DNA of 64,000 nucleotides from Gemmatimonas sp. (GTDB lineage Bacteria > Gemmatimonadota > Gemmatimonadetes > Gemmatimonadales > Gemmatimonadaceae): the NCBI GenBank assembly GCA_023910675.1, contig JAAVWC010000016.1:39003-103002 (forward strand). Reading direction: 5' to 3'. The notes beneath the pieces were generated by a model. That model was not told the DNA's origin. It saw only the letters and a list, made by a program, of their open reading frames with translations, and searched no databases. Shown here one piece after another: positions 43,925 through 52,639 of the stretch. How positions within the stretch are numbered: position 1 is the first letter of the stretch; every line of letters begins with the position of its first letter. A program made the position numbers and the translations under genes.

Positions 43925-45571
43925 CTACCCTACCTGCCGGCACACGGCGACTGGCCCGGGTTTGTAATCGGTCGGCGCGGCGAAGACGCCGAACTCCTGC
44001 ACGCGCGCGGGCTCGGTGGGCGCGAGGGTGATCCGCACGCGCAGCGCCCCAGTCGCACACGAGATCTTCCACTCCCCGCGTAGCGCATTTTCCGCCCACA
44101 TGGGGCCATCGGCGCGGCAGTTGCCGCCGGCATTCTGCACCAGCTTGGCGATCGCCGCGGCACGCCGCGGGGCGCTTTCGTCGAGATAGAGGTTCATCGC
44201 CGCCATGCTATCGGCGAGTGGCTGCGTCCATGCGTTGGTGATGAGCCGCGTCACCTTGTCCTGCATGGCGGCGAGCACTGGCGACGGCTCGATGGCGCGG
44301 GGTGAGAGTCCGCCACTCTTGGCCAACACCTCGTAGGCGGCGTCGATGGGCGCGCCCCAGCTGGTGTAGGTGAGGTTGCCGAGGGCGATGATGCCGACGC
44401 CGTACTCGGGGAGCCAGCGCATCTGCGAGCCGAAGCCGGGGAGTCCGCCGCTGTGGGCGACGATGTGGTTGAAGAGACAATTCTGCGACACACGGAGGCC
44501 GTAGGCATAGCCGCCGCCGTTCATGGTGAGTGTGCCGTTGGCGAGTCGCGCGGCACTGCCGGGGGCGAAGCGCCACACCTGCTGCATTTCGCGCAGCGAC
44601 GAGCGCTTGAGCACCGGCGATTCTGCGCCGTCGCGCGGCGGCCATGCGCTGAGCATGAGCCCTACCCAGCGACTGAGGTCGGCGCTCGACGTGAGCATGC
44701 CACCCATGGCACCGAAGGACCCGTCGGGGAGTTGCGCCTCTTCGAGCCACGCACCGTCCTGCAGGCGATATCCGTGCGCCAGGCGCGATGCCGGAACGTC
44801 ACGGGCTTCGAGCGTGGTGCTCGTCATGCCCAGCGGACGCAGCACCTTCTGCTGGATGTACCGGGCGTAGGGCATCCCGCTCACGTTCACCACGATGCGA
44901 CCGAGAATGGCAAAGCCGAAGTTGCTGTACTCGTAGGCTACGCCGGGCGTGTTCGAGAACGGAATGCCACGTTCGATCATGCGCGACAGGTCGTCATCGC
45001 TGGCCGACAGCTGCTGGTCGCCCCACGGGTTGTCCTCCGGAAATCCGGCGGCGTGGGACAGCAGATGCCGCACCGTGATGCGCGGGGCGTCGCTGGTGGC
45101 GTAGCGCAGTGTTTTGAGCTGCGGGACGTACTGCTCCGCGGGGGTGTCGAGCGACAGCTTGCCGGCGTCGCGCAGCTGCAGAATGGCGAGCGCGGTGAAG
45201 CTCTTCGTCATGCTGGCAATGCGGAACACGCTGCTGGTGTCCACACGCGCCTTGTTGGGTACGTCACGCAGACCATGGGCGGCCACGTGCAGGAGCTTGC
45301 CGTCGACGACGATGCCGTACGCAATGCCGGGCACGCGCGAGCGCTCCATGAAGCTGCGCATGACGCTGTCGACGGCGGGGATGGCGCGCGTGAGTTTGCC
45401 CAGGCGATCGGCGTCGCGGAAGGTCGGGACCGGGGCGATACTCGATTGCGCGGCGGCGAAGGTCGGCGCGAGGGTCAGACCGAGGGTCAGACCGAGGGTC
45501 AGACCGAGGGTCAGACCGAGGGGCAGACCGAGGGCGGCGACAGCCGCGCGGGGGAGCGGGCGAGTAGGCAT
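43925..45571 (-). CDS. exported serine hydrolase (beta-lactamase/penicillin-binding family, class C-like)
   Basis: About 548 residues. Motifs in order: SxxK in IASMTKSFTALAIL (Ser nucleophile and Lys), YxN in GVAYEYSNFGFAILG, and HSGG in NHIVAHSGGLPGFGS standing for the KTG-like third motif. These define the beta-lactamase-type serine hydrolases, which include esterases and D-aminopeptidases. The N-terminal signal sequence holds an unusual run of Gly-Leu-Thr-Leu repeats and ends PTFAAAQ. A 130-residue C-terminal tail completes it. ATG 45571 is chosen because it begins the signal peptide. The substrate is not predictable. Confidence 0.9.
   Translation of the reverse strand: MPTRPLPRAAVAALGLPLGLTLGLTLGLTLGLTLAPTFAAAQSSIAPVPTFRDADRLGKLTRAIPAVDSVMRSFMERSRVPGIAYGIVVDGKLLHVAAHGLRDVPNKARVDTSSVFRIASMTKSFTALAILQLRDAGKLSLDTPAEQYVPQLKTLRYATSDAPRITVRHLLSHAAGFPEDNPWGDQQLSASDDDLSRMIERGIPFSNTPGVAYEYSNFGFAILGRIVVNVSGMPYARYIQQKVLRPLGMTSTTLEARDVPASRLAHGYRLQDGAWLEEAQLPDGSFGAMGGMLTSSADLSRWVGLMLSAWPPRDGAESPVLKRSSLREMQQVWRFAPGSAARLANGTLTMNGGGYAYGLRVSQNCLFNHIVAHSGGLPGFGSQMRWLPEYGVGIIALGNLTYTSWGAPIDAAYEVLAKSGGLSPRAIEPSPVLAAMQDKVTRLITNAWTQPLADSMAAMNLYLDESAPRRAAAIAKLVQNAGGNCRADGPMWAENALRGEWKISCATGALRVRITLAPTEPARVQEFGVFAAPTDYKPGPVAVCRQVG
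45471..45530. repeat. 12-bp minisatellite inside a signal-peptide coding region
   Basis: Four perfect copies of AGGGTCAGACCG and a fifth with one change (AGGGGCAGACCG) run head to tail. On the minus strand each encodes Gly-Leu-Thr-Leu (the variant Gly-Leu-Pro-Leu), within the hydrophobic core of the signal peptide of the serine hydrolase. Being 12 bp, changes in copy number keep the frame. Confidence 0.9.
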
Positions 45572-45847
45572 GAGGAGGAAGTGCACTCTGGGCGTCCGTT
45601 CGTCAATGAACGGCGGGGATGGGGGCGGATTGGCTACGTCCGGTTCGGCACGGCCGAGCCAGGGATGGCGCAGATTGGCGGATCCACGCGGATGGAGATC
45701 CGCGTACGTCTGTGGACTCCGTTCAATCCGTGGCCTGGCGCTGCGGTAGCCCCGAGGCCGCAAACTCCGCATGATTCGGAGCGTGCGCCGTCGCCGATTG
45801 GGGTTGAATACAGGGCATCGTCTTGTATTCCTTGTGCCGAGCTCATG

Positions 45848-46756
45848 ATGCCCCGAAGGAGTGCTCAGTCATCCGCATCAGCAACCACACGGTCGAATCC
45901 GTTGCCGAAAGCCCCGTCGCCCGACATGGTCGCCCGCATGCAGCGTGTTGCCGCGTACATAGCGGCGCACGCCGGCGCGTCGCTGCCGCTGGCGGTGCTG
46001 GCCAAGGAGGCGGCCATGAGCCCGCACCACTTTCAGCGCACGTTCACGGCGGTGCTGGGGGTGAGCCCCAAGCAATACCAGTCGGCGCGTCGGCTGGCGC
46101 AGTTCAAGGGGCAGCTGCGTGAGGGGGACACGGTGCTGTCGGCGACCTTCGCTGCCGGCTACGGGTCGACGAGTCGCGTGTACGAGCAGGTGACCGGCGG
46201 CCTCGGGATGACGCCGTCGGCGTACCGTGCGGGTGGCGCGGGAGAAATGATCGTCTACGCGGTGCGAGACACGGCCATTGGCGCGCTGCTGATGGCGGCC
46301 ACGGCGCGCGGCGTCTGTCTGGTGGAGTTCGGCGATGACCGCGATCTGCTGGTGGCGCGTCTCCACGATGAGTTTCCGCGGGCGAGTCTCGTGCCGTCGG
46401 GAGAGTCGGCGCGCGAGCCGCTCGACGCGTGGATGGACGCGCTCGACGCACATGTGGTGCAGGGGGCTCCTCGTCCGGCGTTGCCGCTCGATCTTCGCGG
46501 CACCGCGTTTCAGATCAAGGTGTGGCGCTTTCTGCTGAGCGTGAAGCCGGGGCAGGTGGTGAGCTACGGGGAGCTCGCCAAGGGCATTGGACATGCGGAT
46601 GCCGTGCGGGCCGTTGGAACGGCGTGCGGCGCGAACAGAGTGGCGGTGCTCATTCCTTGTCATCGCGCGCTGCGCGCAGACGGGTCATTGGGCGGCTATC
46701 GCTGGGGACTGGATCGTAAGCGCGTGTTGCTGGACAACGAACAGCGGGGAGGGTGA
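45848..46756 (+). CDS. Ada-like fusion: AraC HTH plus O6-methylguanine-DNA methyltransferase
   Basis: About 302 residues. An AraC double helix-turn-helix (about 35-125: LPLAVLAKEAAMSPHHFQRT, TVLSATFAAGYGSTSRVYEQ) is followed by an alkyltransferase domain with VVSYGELAKGIGHADAVRAV and the active-site PCHR in NRVAVLIPCHRALRADGSLG. The Cys of PCHR takes methyl or alkyl groups from guanine O6 and is used once. The first Ada domain, with its four-Cys zinc methyl-phosphotriester sensor, is missing, so control by methyl-phosphotriester transfer is not possible in the usual way. The start may be 45845 or 45848. Confidence 0.92.
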   Translation: MPRRSAQSSASATTRSNPLPKAPSPDMVARMQRVAAYIAAHAGASLPLAVLAKEAAMSPHHFQRTFTAVLGVSPKQYQSARRLAQFKGQLREGDTVLSATFAAGYGSTSRVYEQVTGGLGMTPSAYRAGGAGEMIVYAVRDTAIGALLMAATARGVCLVEFGDDRDLLVARLHDEFPRASLVPSGESAREPLDAWMDALDAHVVQGAPRPALPLDLRGTAFQIKVWRFLLSVKPGQVVSYGELAKGIGHADAVRAVGTACGANRVAVLIPCHRALRADGSLGGYRWGLDRKRVLLDNEQRGG

Positions 46757-46962
46757 CCTGGCCTCCCGGCATCTGATCGCCCCACTTCACATTGATCTTG
46801 GTGTCGGGATTGCTGAGTTCTCGGCGGCGTTGTCGTACCAGGCGGTGGAGACGCGTTGGGCACCGGCCGGCGTCTTTTTGAGGTCGCCCGGCTTGGCACC
46901 GCCGTCGATCCAGCGCAGAATCGTGTGCTTGTCGAACTCCGACAGTCGCCGGAGCGCGAGTT
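46757..46962 (-). pseudogene. fragment of a c-type cytochrome/redoxin-like protein
   Basis: On the minus strand a frame reads LRRLSEFDKHTILRWIDGGA then KPGDLKKTPAGAQR. After one frame change near 46816 it continues SNPDTKINVKWGDQMPGGQV. This resembles the end of the short cytochrome-like helix ('I-x-x-W-I-D-x-G-A-x-x-G-D') and the following 'NPD...WGDQ' of exported cytochrome/redoxin proteins. No start, haem motif or remainder is found, so it is a leftover. It fills most of the gap between the alkyltransferase and phosphatase genes. Confidence 0.5.
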
Positions 46963-47018
46963 AAGATTGCTGGATCCTGTTCGTCGTCCGGGCACGCCCC
47001 CCTCTCCGGAATCCCGCC

Positions 47019-47600
47019 GTGTCGCATCGATACCTGCTCCGCCTTCGCTCTACCGTGCTGCTGTGTGGTGCCGTCGTGGCGGCGCTGGCCTCGTCGCCCT
47101 CGCTTTCTGGTGCGCAGCCGTCGCTGGTCATTCTGGTGCGCCACGGCGAGAAGCAGCCGGCGCCGCTCGATGATCCGTCGCTGAGCGAAGCGGGGGTGGC
47201 GCGCGCCAAGGCGCTGGACGCGGCGTTGGCGCACAGCACGCCTAGCACCATCGTTGTGAGCACGCGCAAGCGTACAGTAGAGACGGCGGCGGTGGTCCAG
47301 GCGCGCACCGGCGTGGCGCCGACGGTCATCGCGCTCGACGGGCAGCATGTGCGCACCGTCGCGGCCGCCGTGATGCAGGCCAAAGGCGTCGTGCTGGTGG
47401 TGGGGCATTCGAACACCATCTCCGCCATCGTGAATGCTCTCGCGGGGACCAAACTTCCCGATATCTGCGACGCGAGCTACGCCACGATGTTCGTGGTGAC
47501 GCCGGCCGTGGGGGGGAGCGCCGCCCAGGTGGTGCAGTCATCGTACGGAGCGCCGGATGCCGTCGGCGCGGCGTCCTGCGGCGGCATGGTCCCGAAGTAA
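47019..47600 (+). CDS. exported histidine phosphatase family protein
   Basis: 193 residues from a GTG. The signal sequence (VLLCGAVVAALASSPSLSGAQ) is followed by the phosphatase core: the catalytic RHGE in LVILVRHGEKQPAP, STRKRTVETAAVVQ with the phosphate-binding Arg, and the second catalytic His in VLVVGHSNTISAIVNAL. This is the branch-2-like small SixA/PhoE-type fold. It would act on a phosphate ester outside the cytoplasm; the substrate is unknown. Confidence 0.9.
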   Translation: MSHRYLLRLRSTVLLCGAVVAALASSPSLSGAQPSLVILVRHGEKQPAPLDDPSLSEAGVARAKALDAALAHSTPSTIVVSTRKRTVETAAVVQARTGVAPTVIALDGQHVRTVAAAVMQAKGVVLVVGHSNTISAIVNALAGTKLPDICDASYATMFVVTPAVGGSAAQVVQSSYGAPDAVGAASCGGMVPK

Positions 47601-47718
47601 CGGGGCATTTTGCACCGACTGCCACGGCCTGACGCGTCTTGTCCCAATCGTTTTGCGAATCCCGTCGGATGGCGCCACGCTTCCGTCTTCGCGTACCGCC
47701 CCCCTTTTGCCCTAGCGC

Positions 47719-48579
47719 GTGATCCACTCCCGTTCGACTGCTCCCAACCGCCCGACGTCGGTATCATCGACGTGGTCCCCGACGCCGAATACCGGCGACG
47801 AGGGGGGAGCGCGTGTGTCGGCGCGCCGCTGGTCGTGGATGCTGCTCGCGGGCGGGAGCGTGCTGGGCGTGGCGGCACTCGTGTGGCAAATGGAGCGGGA
47901 GCACGTGGCCCAGGACGTCCCGGGGGTGGTGCAGCTGTCCGTCCCCGCCGGCGCCATGCCGCGGACGTTGCCGCTTGCCGACGGCTCGCGGGTGATGCTC
48001 GCCCCCGGCAGCTCGGTGACCAGTCACGGGGTGTTTGGTGCCGGCTCGCGTGAACTTACGCTGCGGGGGGAAGCGATCTTTACCGTCTCGCCCGGCAGTG
48101 CTCCGTTCGTGGTGCACACGGAAGGAGCGCGCATCGAGGACGTGAGCACCGCCTTTCTGGTGCGCGCCCTCCCCGGGAGCCCCGCCAGTGGGTCGGTGCC
48201 GCGTACCATCGTGACGGTGACGGAGGGCGCGGTGCTGGTGCGCGCGGGGCGTTTTTCCGCCACGCTCACCGAGGGGCACGGGCTGCTGCTCGATCGCGAC
48301 GGCGGGCACACCGAGCTGGGTACGACCGCCGCCATGGGGAGTGTCGCCTGGTTGGGTGGCGCGCTGCTCTTCAACGACGAGCCGATGCCGTCGGCGGTCG
48401 AGCGGCTGCAGCGGTGGACGGGCTTTCGTATCGTGCTCGACTCGTCGCTGATGTCGTCGCGACTGTCTACGGCCATCGAAGGGGAGACGCCGTCGGGGAT
48501 GCTGCAGCAGGTCGCGCGGGTCCTGCACGCGCGCGCGGTCGATCGCGGCGATCATTGGGAGCTGCGTCCGGCGTCCTGA
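47719..48579 (+). CDS. FecR-family anti-sigma-like membrane protein
   Basis: 286 residues. A membrane span near 40-56 (WMLLAGGSVLGVAALVW) follows a short cytoplasmic part. The outer part has the FecR core: LPLADGSRVMLAPGSSVTSH, ELTLRGEAIFTVSPGSAPFV, TVTEGAVLVRAG, then a C-terminal secretin/TonB-like STN segment (AVERLQRWTGFRIVLDSSLM). FecR proteins pass a signal from an outer-membrane receptor to an ECF sigma factor. Neither an ECF sigma nor a TonB receptor gene is adjacent, and the usual N-terminal DUF4880 region is missing, so it may be an orphan. The ATG at 47719 is uncertain. Confidence 0.8.
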   Translation: MIHSRSTAPNRPTSVSSTWSPTPNTGDEGGARVSARRWSWMLLAGGSVLGVAALVWQMEREHVAQDVPGVVQLSVPAGAMPRTLPLADGSRVMLAPGSSVTSHGVFGAGSRELTLRGEAIFTVSPGSAPFVVHTEGARIEDVSTAFLVRALPGSPASGSVPRTIVTVTEGAVLVRAGRFSATLTEGHGLLLDRDGGHTELGTTAAMGSVAWLGGALLFNDEPMPSAVERLQRWTGFRIVLDSSLMSSRLSTAIEGETPSGMLQQVARVLHARAVDRGDHWELRPAS

Positions 48580-48622
48580 GCGGCGCCGCAATCACACGAA
48601 GCCCCGCAGGCCCTTACTTTTG

Positions 48623-49147
48623 ATGATGCTCACACTCGGCATCGTCACCATCTCCGACCGCGCCTCCACCGGCGTGTACGAGGACCAGTCCGGCCCCGCC
48701 ATTCGCGAGGTGTATACGCGCTGGTTGGCGACGCCATGGACGGAGGCGTATCGCCTCGTGCCCGACGAACAGCCGGCCATCGAAGCCGCGTTGCGGGAGC
48801 TCGCCGACGCGCTGCGCTGTCCGCTCATCGTCACCACGGGTGGCACCGGGCCGGCACCGCGCGACGTGACGCCGGAAGCCACGGTCGCGGTGTGCGATCG
48901 CCTGCTGCCGGGGTTCTCCGAGCAAATGCGGGCCGAGAGTGTGAAAACCGTCCCAACGGCGATTCTGTCGCGGCAGGTGGTGGGGACGCGTGGCGCGTCA
49001 CTCATCATCAACCTGCCCGGCAAGCCCAAGGCGATCGAAGAGTGTTTGCGCGCCGTGTGGGCGGCGGTGCCGTACTGCGTGGAGCTCATTGGTGGCCCGA
49101 CGCTGTCGATGACCGACGCGGCCCCACGCCATCATCGTCCGTCCTGA
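48623..49147 (+). CDS. mogA: molybdopterin adenylyltransferase
   Basis: 174 residues of the MogA/MoaB fold. LTLGIVTISDRASTGVYEDQ, the nucleotide-loop TTGGTGPAPRDVTPEATVAV, and NLPGKPKAIEECLRAVW are all present. It adenylylates molybdopterin before molybdate insertion in molybdenum-cofactor synthesis. The acidic GTGPAPRD loop is the MogA form (GTG..xRD). No other moa or moe gene is in the window. The ATG at 48623 is preceded by TTTTG and a weak ribosome site; the gene is 43 bp after fecR-like. The 32-bp gap to the next gene suggests co-transcription. Confidence 0.93.
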   Translation: MMLTLGIVTISDRASTGVYEDQSGPAIREVYTRWLATPWTEAYRLVPDEQPAIEAALRELADALRCPLIVTTGGTGPAPRDVTPEATVAVCDRLLPGFSEQMRAESVKTVPTAILSRQVVGTRGASLIINLPGKPKAIEECLRAVWAAVPYCVELIGGPTLSMTDAAPRHHRPS

Positions 49148-49179
49148 CCCTCGCGGGTCTTCACACCAGTCTGCGTGTT

Positions 49180-49377
49180 ATGAGCCTCGCCCCTGAACTG
49201 CTCAAGATTCTCGTTTGCCCCAAGAGCAAGGCGCCCCTCGAGTATCATGCCGGTCCGCCGGAAGTGCTCGTGTGCCGCGAAAGCCGGCTCGTGTACAAGG
49301 TGCAGGACGGCATTCCCGTCATGCTCATCGAAGAGGCCGAACCGCTCGATGAAGCGGTGTATCCGCCGCGAGCGTAA
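49180..49377 (+). CDS. Trm112-like zinc-ribbon protein
   Basis: 65 residues: PELLKILVCPKSKAPLEYHA then VLVCRESRLVYKVQDGIPVM, the Trm112/UPF0434 family. In this fold CPxx and a second Cys region bind zinc, but here only the first Cys and a later one (VCRES) remain, so metal binding may be lost. Trm112 proteins in other organisms hold and activate methyltransferases. The gene ends 2 bp before the next ATG, so it is translated with the PLP enzyme downstream. Confidence 0.88.
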   Translation: MSLAPELLKILVCPKSKAPLEYHAGPPEVLVCRESRLVYKVQDGIPVMLIEEAEPLDEAVYPPRA

Positions 49378-49379
49378 CC

Positions 49380-50549
49380 ATGTCGACTGGCGACGCACGC
49401 GCAGCGAAGTCGGACTGGCAGGGCGCCACGCGTGTGGTGCGCGCCGGTCTCCCCGACAAGACGGCCGGCACGCCATACCTGCCGGGGCCGGTATTTGCCG
49501 CGCCGTATCATACGCCCGGTGATCCCTCGCAGTCGCCGTATACGTATGGTCGCTTTCACAACCCGTCGTGGAATCAGTACGAAGCCGCGCTTGCCGAACT
49601 CGAAGGCGGGAGCTGTCTGCTCTTTCCGAGCGGCATGGCCGCCACCGCGGCGGTGCTCGCGACGATGGTGCCGCCGGGCAGTACGGTCATCATGCCGCAG
49701 GAGTGCTACTACACCACGCGCGTGATTGCGTCGCAGCCATTCGACGGCGCGTGGTTTGCGGCGCAGAACATCAAGGTGGTCATGGCCCCTACAGCGGGCG
49801 ACGGACTGCTGCGTGCGCTCGAGGCCGAAGCGGCGAACGGGGTGGCGATGCTCTGGTTGGAGACACCCACCAATCCCGGGCTCGACGTGTGCGACATTGC
49901 GCTGCTCGCGCGCAAGGCGCACGAGATCGGCGCGCTGGTGGCCGTCGACAACACCACGGCCACGCCACTGTTGCAGCAACCGCTCGCGCTTGGTGCCGAC
50001 CTGTGCATCGTGTCGGACACCAAGGCCATGACGGGACACGCCGATCTCGTGCTCGGTCATGTTGCCGCGCGCCATCCGCAGCATGTTGAAGCGCTGCGCC
50101 TTTGGCGTACGCGCATGGGCGTCATCCCCGGCCCCATGGAAGCGTGGTTGGCGCACCGTTCCCTCGGCACGCTGCACGTACGGCTCATGCAGCAGTGCCG
50201 TTCGGCGATGGCGGTGGCTGAGTTCCTGAGCGGGTGTCCGCAGGTGCGTGGTGTGCGGTATCCAGGGCTGCCGACCGACCCGTCGCACGCCATTGCTTCA
50301 ACACAGATGAAGGCGTTCGGCTGTGTGGTGAGCTTCGAACTCCCGTCGGCCGATGCGGCCGCGCGGTTCTTTGCGCATTCGCAGCTGGTGTACGAAGCGA
50401 CGAGCTTTGGCGGGTTGCACACCAGCGCCGAGCGTCGTGCGCGTTGGGGTGGTGATGCGGTGTCGGAAGGGTTCATTCGCATGAGCGTGGGCCTCGAAGA
50501 TGTGCACGATCTCATTGCCGATCTGACGGCGGCCCTCGCGGCGGTGTGA
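49380..50549 (+). CDS. Cys/Met metabolism PLP-dependent enzyme (cystathionine gamma-lyase/synthase type)
   Basis: 389 residues, usual length for the family. YTYGRFHNPSWNQYEAALAE is the signature near the N-terminus, SGMAATAAVLATMVPPGSTV the phosphate-binding region, WLETPTNPGLDVCDI then AVDNTTATPLLQQPLALGAD the cofactor pocket, and the PLP-binding Lys lies in VSDTKAMTGHADLVLG. The late SFGGLHTSAERRARWG segment is the usual substrate-carboxylate region. Which of lyase, synthase or methionine gamma-lyase it is cannot be settled by eye. It begins 2 bp after the Trm112-like stop. Confidence 0.9.
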   Translation: MSTGDARAAKSDWQGATRVVRAGLPDKTAGTPYLPGPVFAAPYHTPGDPSQSPYTYGRFHNPSWNQYEAALAELEGGSCLLFPSGMAATAAVLATMVPPGSTVIMPQECYYTTRVIASQPFDGAWFAAQNIKVVMAPTAGDGLLRALEAEAANGVAMLWLETPTNPGLDVCDIALLARKAHEIGALVAVDNTTATPLLQQPLALGADLCIVSDTKAMTGHADLVLGHVAARHPQHVEALRLWRTRMGVIPGPMEAWLAHRSLGTLHVRLMQQCRSAMAVAEFLSGCPQVRGVRYPGLPTDPSHAIASTQMKAFGCVVSFELPSADAAARFFAHSQLVYEATSFGGLHTSAERRARWGGDAVSEGFIRMSVGLEDVHDLIADLTAALAAV

Positions 50550-50567
50550 TGCGTTTCCGGATGCGTG

Positions 50568-52250
50568 ATGACGCGTTCGTCACTCTCATTTACGAGCTTC
50601 AGCATGACTGACGGGTTTTCGCGTCGCGGATTTCTTGCGTCGTCCACGCTGGCGGCTGCGGGTGTGGCCCTTGGAGCACGCGATGCGCACGGCGCCGAGC
50701 ACGGTGCTGCGCAGGGATCTCACGTTGCCGATGACGCCGTCGATCAGGCCCGTGCCTTCGCGCACAGTGAAGCGACGGTGTCGGAGCTGACGGCGCAGAT
50801 GGCGAAGGGGACGCTCACGTCGCGCGCGCTGACGGCGGCGTATCTGGCGCGCATTGCGGCGATCGATGCGGCAGGTGTGCAGCTGCGCAGTGTGATCGAG
50901 GTGAATCCCGATGCGCTCGCGATTGCGGCCGAGCGTGATGCGGAACGTCGTGCGGGGAAAGTTCGTGGGGTGTTGCACGGTATTCCCGTGCTCGTGAAGG
51001 ACAACCTCGACACGGCCGACAAGATGCAGACCACCGCGGGCTCACGCGCGCTGGTGGGGAAGCCGGCGCCGCGCGACTCGACGGTGGTGGCGAAGTTGCG
51101 CGAGGCGGGGGCGGTGTTGCTGGGGAAGACGAACCTGAGCGAGTGGGCCAACTTCCGGAGCACGCGTTCGACGAGCGGGTGGAGCGGACGCGGTGGCCAG
51201 ACGAAGCATCCGTACGTGCTCGATCGGAATCCGTGCGGTTCGAGCTCCGGCACCGGCACCGCGATCTCGGCGAATCTTGCCGCAGTCGGCATTGGGACGG
51301 AGACCGATGGCTCGATCATCTGCCCGAGCTCCATTTGCGGGCTTGTGGGGCTCAAGCCCACGGTGGGGCTCGTGAGTCGCGCGGGCATCATTCCCATTTC
51401 GGCGACGCAGGATACGGCCGGGCCCATGACGCGCACGGTCACCGACGCCGCCATCGTGCTGACGGCCATTCGCGGACGCGACGAGCGGGATGCGGCGACA
51501 ACCGCGCGTGATCTGCCCACCGACGATTACCTGCAGGCGCTGCGGCGCGACGCGCTGCAAGGCGCGCGTCTTGGTGTGGCGCGCAACATGGCCGGCTTTC
51601 ATCCCGCGGTGGACGACGCGTTCGATGCGGCCATTGCCGAGCTGAAAAAAGCGGGGGCAGAGATCATCGATCCGTGCAACGTGCCGACGGTGGGGAAGTA
51701 CGATGCCGCCGAGCTGGAGGTGCTGCTGTACGAGTTCAAGGATGGGCTCAATGCCTATCTCGCGTCGCGCGGCGATACGGTGCAGTACCGCACGCTCGAC
51801 GAGCTCATGGCGTACAACCGTGCGCATGCGGCGCAGGAGATGCCGTGGTTTGCGCAGGAGCTGTTCGAGCAGGCGCAGGCCAAGGGAACGCTTTCCGATG
51901 CCGCATACAAGGAGGCGCTGCAGAAGTGTCGTACGCTCTCGCGTGACGAAGGATTGGATGCGCTCTTTGCGACACACCGGCTAAGTGCGGTGATTGCGCC
52001 GTCGAACGGGCCGTCGTGGACGACCGATTGGGTGAACGGCGATCGCTATAGCGGCGGCAATTCGAGTGTCGCCGCGGTGGCCGGCTATCCGTCGCTGACG
52101 GTACCGATGGCCTTTACGGCGGGGTTGCCGTTGGGGCTGTCGTTCATTGGCACAGCATATACCGAGCGTACGTTATTGGGATTGGGCTATGCGTTCGAGC
52201 AGCGTACGAAGGCGCGCCGCGCACCCGGTTTTCAGCGTTCCATTTCGTAA
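50568..52250 (+). CDS. Tat-exported amidase
   Basis: About 560 residues. The N-terminus has a perfect twin-arginine motif (FSRRGFLASSTLAAAGVALG). The amidase-signature core follows: catalytic Lys in GIPVLVKDNLDTADK, the Ser-cisSer pair in RNPCGSSSGTGTAISANLAA, and ETDGSIICPSSICGLVGLKP, DTAGPMTRTVTDAA. This matches secreted amidases related to GatA-like and peptide amidases. It would cleave an amide bond in the periplasm; the substrate is unknown. The ATG at 50604 before TDGFSRRG is another possible start. It lies 18 bp after the PLP-enzyme gene. Confidence 0.93.
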   Translation: MTRSSLSFTSFSMTDGFSRRGFLASSTLAAAGVALGARDAHGAEHGAAQGSHVADDAVDQARAFAHSEATVSELTAQMAKGTLTSRALTAAYLARIAAIDAAGVQLRSVIEVNPDALAIAAERDAERRAGKVRGVLHGIPVLVKDNLDTADKMQTTAGSRALVGKPAPRDSTVVAKLREAGAVLLGKTNLSEWANFRSTRSTSGWSGRGGQTKHPYVLDRNPCGSSSGTGTAISANLAAVGIGTETDGSIICPSSICGLVGLKPTVGLVSRAGIIPISATQDTAGPMTRTVTDAAIVLTAIRGRDERDAATTARDLPTDDYLQALRRDALQGARLGVARNMAGFHPAVDDAFDAAIAELKKAGAEIIDPCNVPTVGKYDAAELEVLLYEFKDGLNAYLASRGDTVQYRTLDELMAYNRAHAAQEMPWFAQELFEQAQAKGTLSDAAYKEALQKCRTLSRDEGLDALFATHRLSAVIAPSNGPSWTTDWVNGDRYSGGNSSVAAVAGYPSLTVPMAFTAGLPLGLSFIGTAYTERTLLGLGYAFEQRTKARRAPGFQRSIS

Positions 52251-52259
52251 CTCCGAGCG

Positions 52260-52610
52260 ATGACTGAGTCTTCTGCAGGAAAGCCCCCGCTGGCGGCACT
52301 GGGCAGTCTGGCCTTTGCCGTGGTGCTTGGTGGGCTGTCGTGGTACTGGTTTGGCCGGGCGGCCGACCTTGGGGTCAAGCGGCTCGAGCGTCTCGACGCC
52401 ATGCGCGCGTACTGCGCCGGGTTTTACGCGCAAGCCATCGATCGTAACGACACGATGCGCGTGGATCGCGCGCCGATTACCGATACGATTGACGCGGGGT
52501 CGAAGGATGCGTTTGATCGTTGCGGCGATTTCCGTGGTCCGAGTGTCCCCAACGAACTGCCGAACGCGCGTGAACTGAACGGTCAGGAAATGCCGCGCGG
52601 ATTGCGCTGA
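52260..52610 (+). CDS. single-pass membrane protein, unknown
   Basis: 116 residues. One span near 12-32 (AALGSLAFAVVLGGLSWYWF) is followed by a soluble part with two Cys (RAYCAGFYAQ, FDRCGDFRGP). It starts 9 bp after the amidase stop and ends 29 bp before the dipeptidase start, so all three are probably one transcript. No known family. Confidence 0.55.
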   Translation: MTESSAGKPPLAALGSLAFAVVLGGLSWYWFGRAADLGVKRLERLDAMRAYCAGFYAQAIDRNDTMRVDRAPITDTIDAGSKDAFDRCGDFRGPSVPNELPNARELNGQEMPRGLR

Positions 52611-52639
52611 GCGTTTCCATTTCTCCTGCATCTCCTGGC

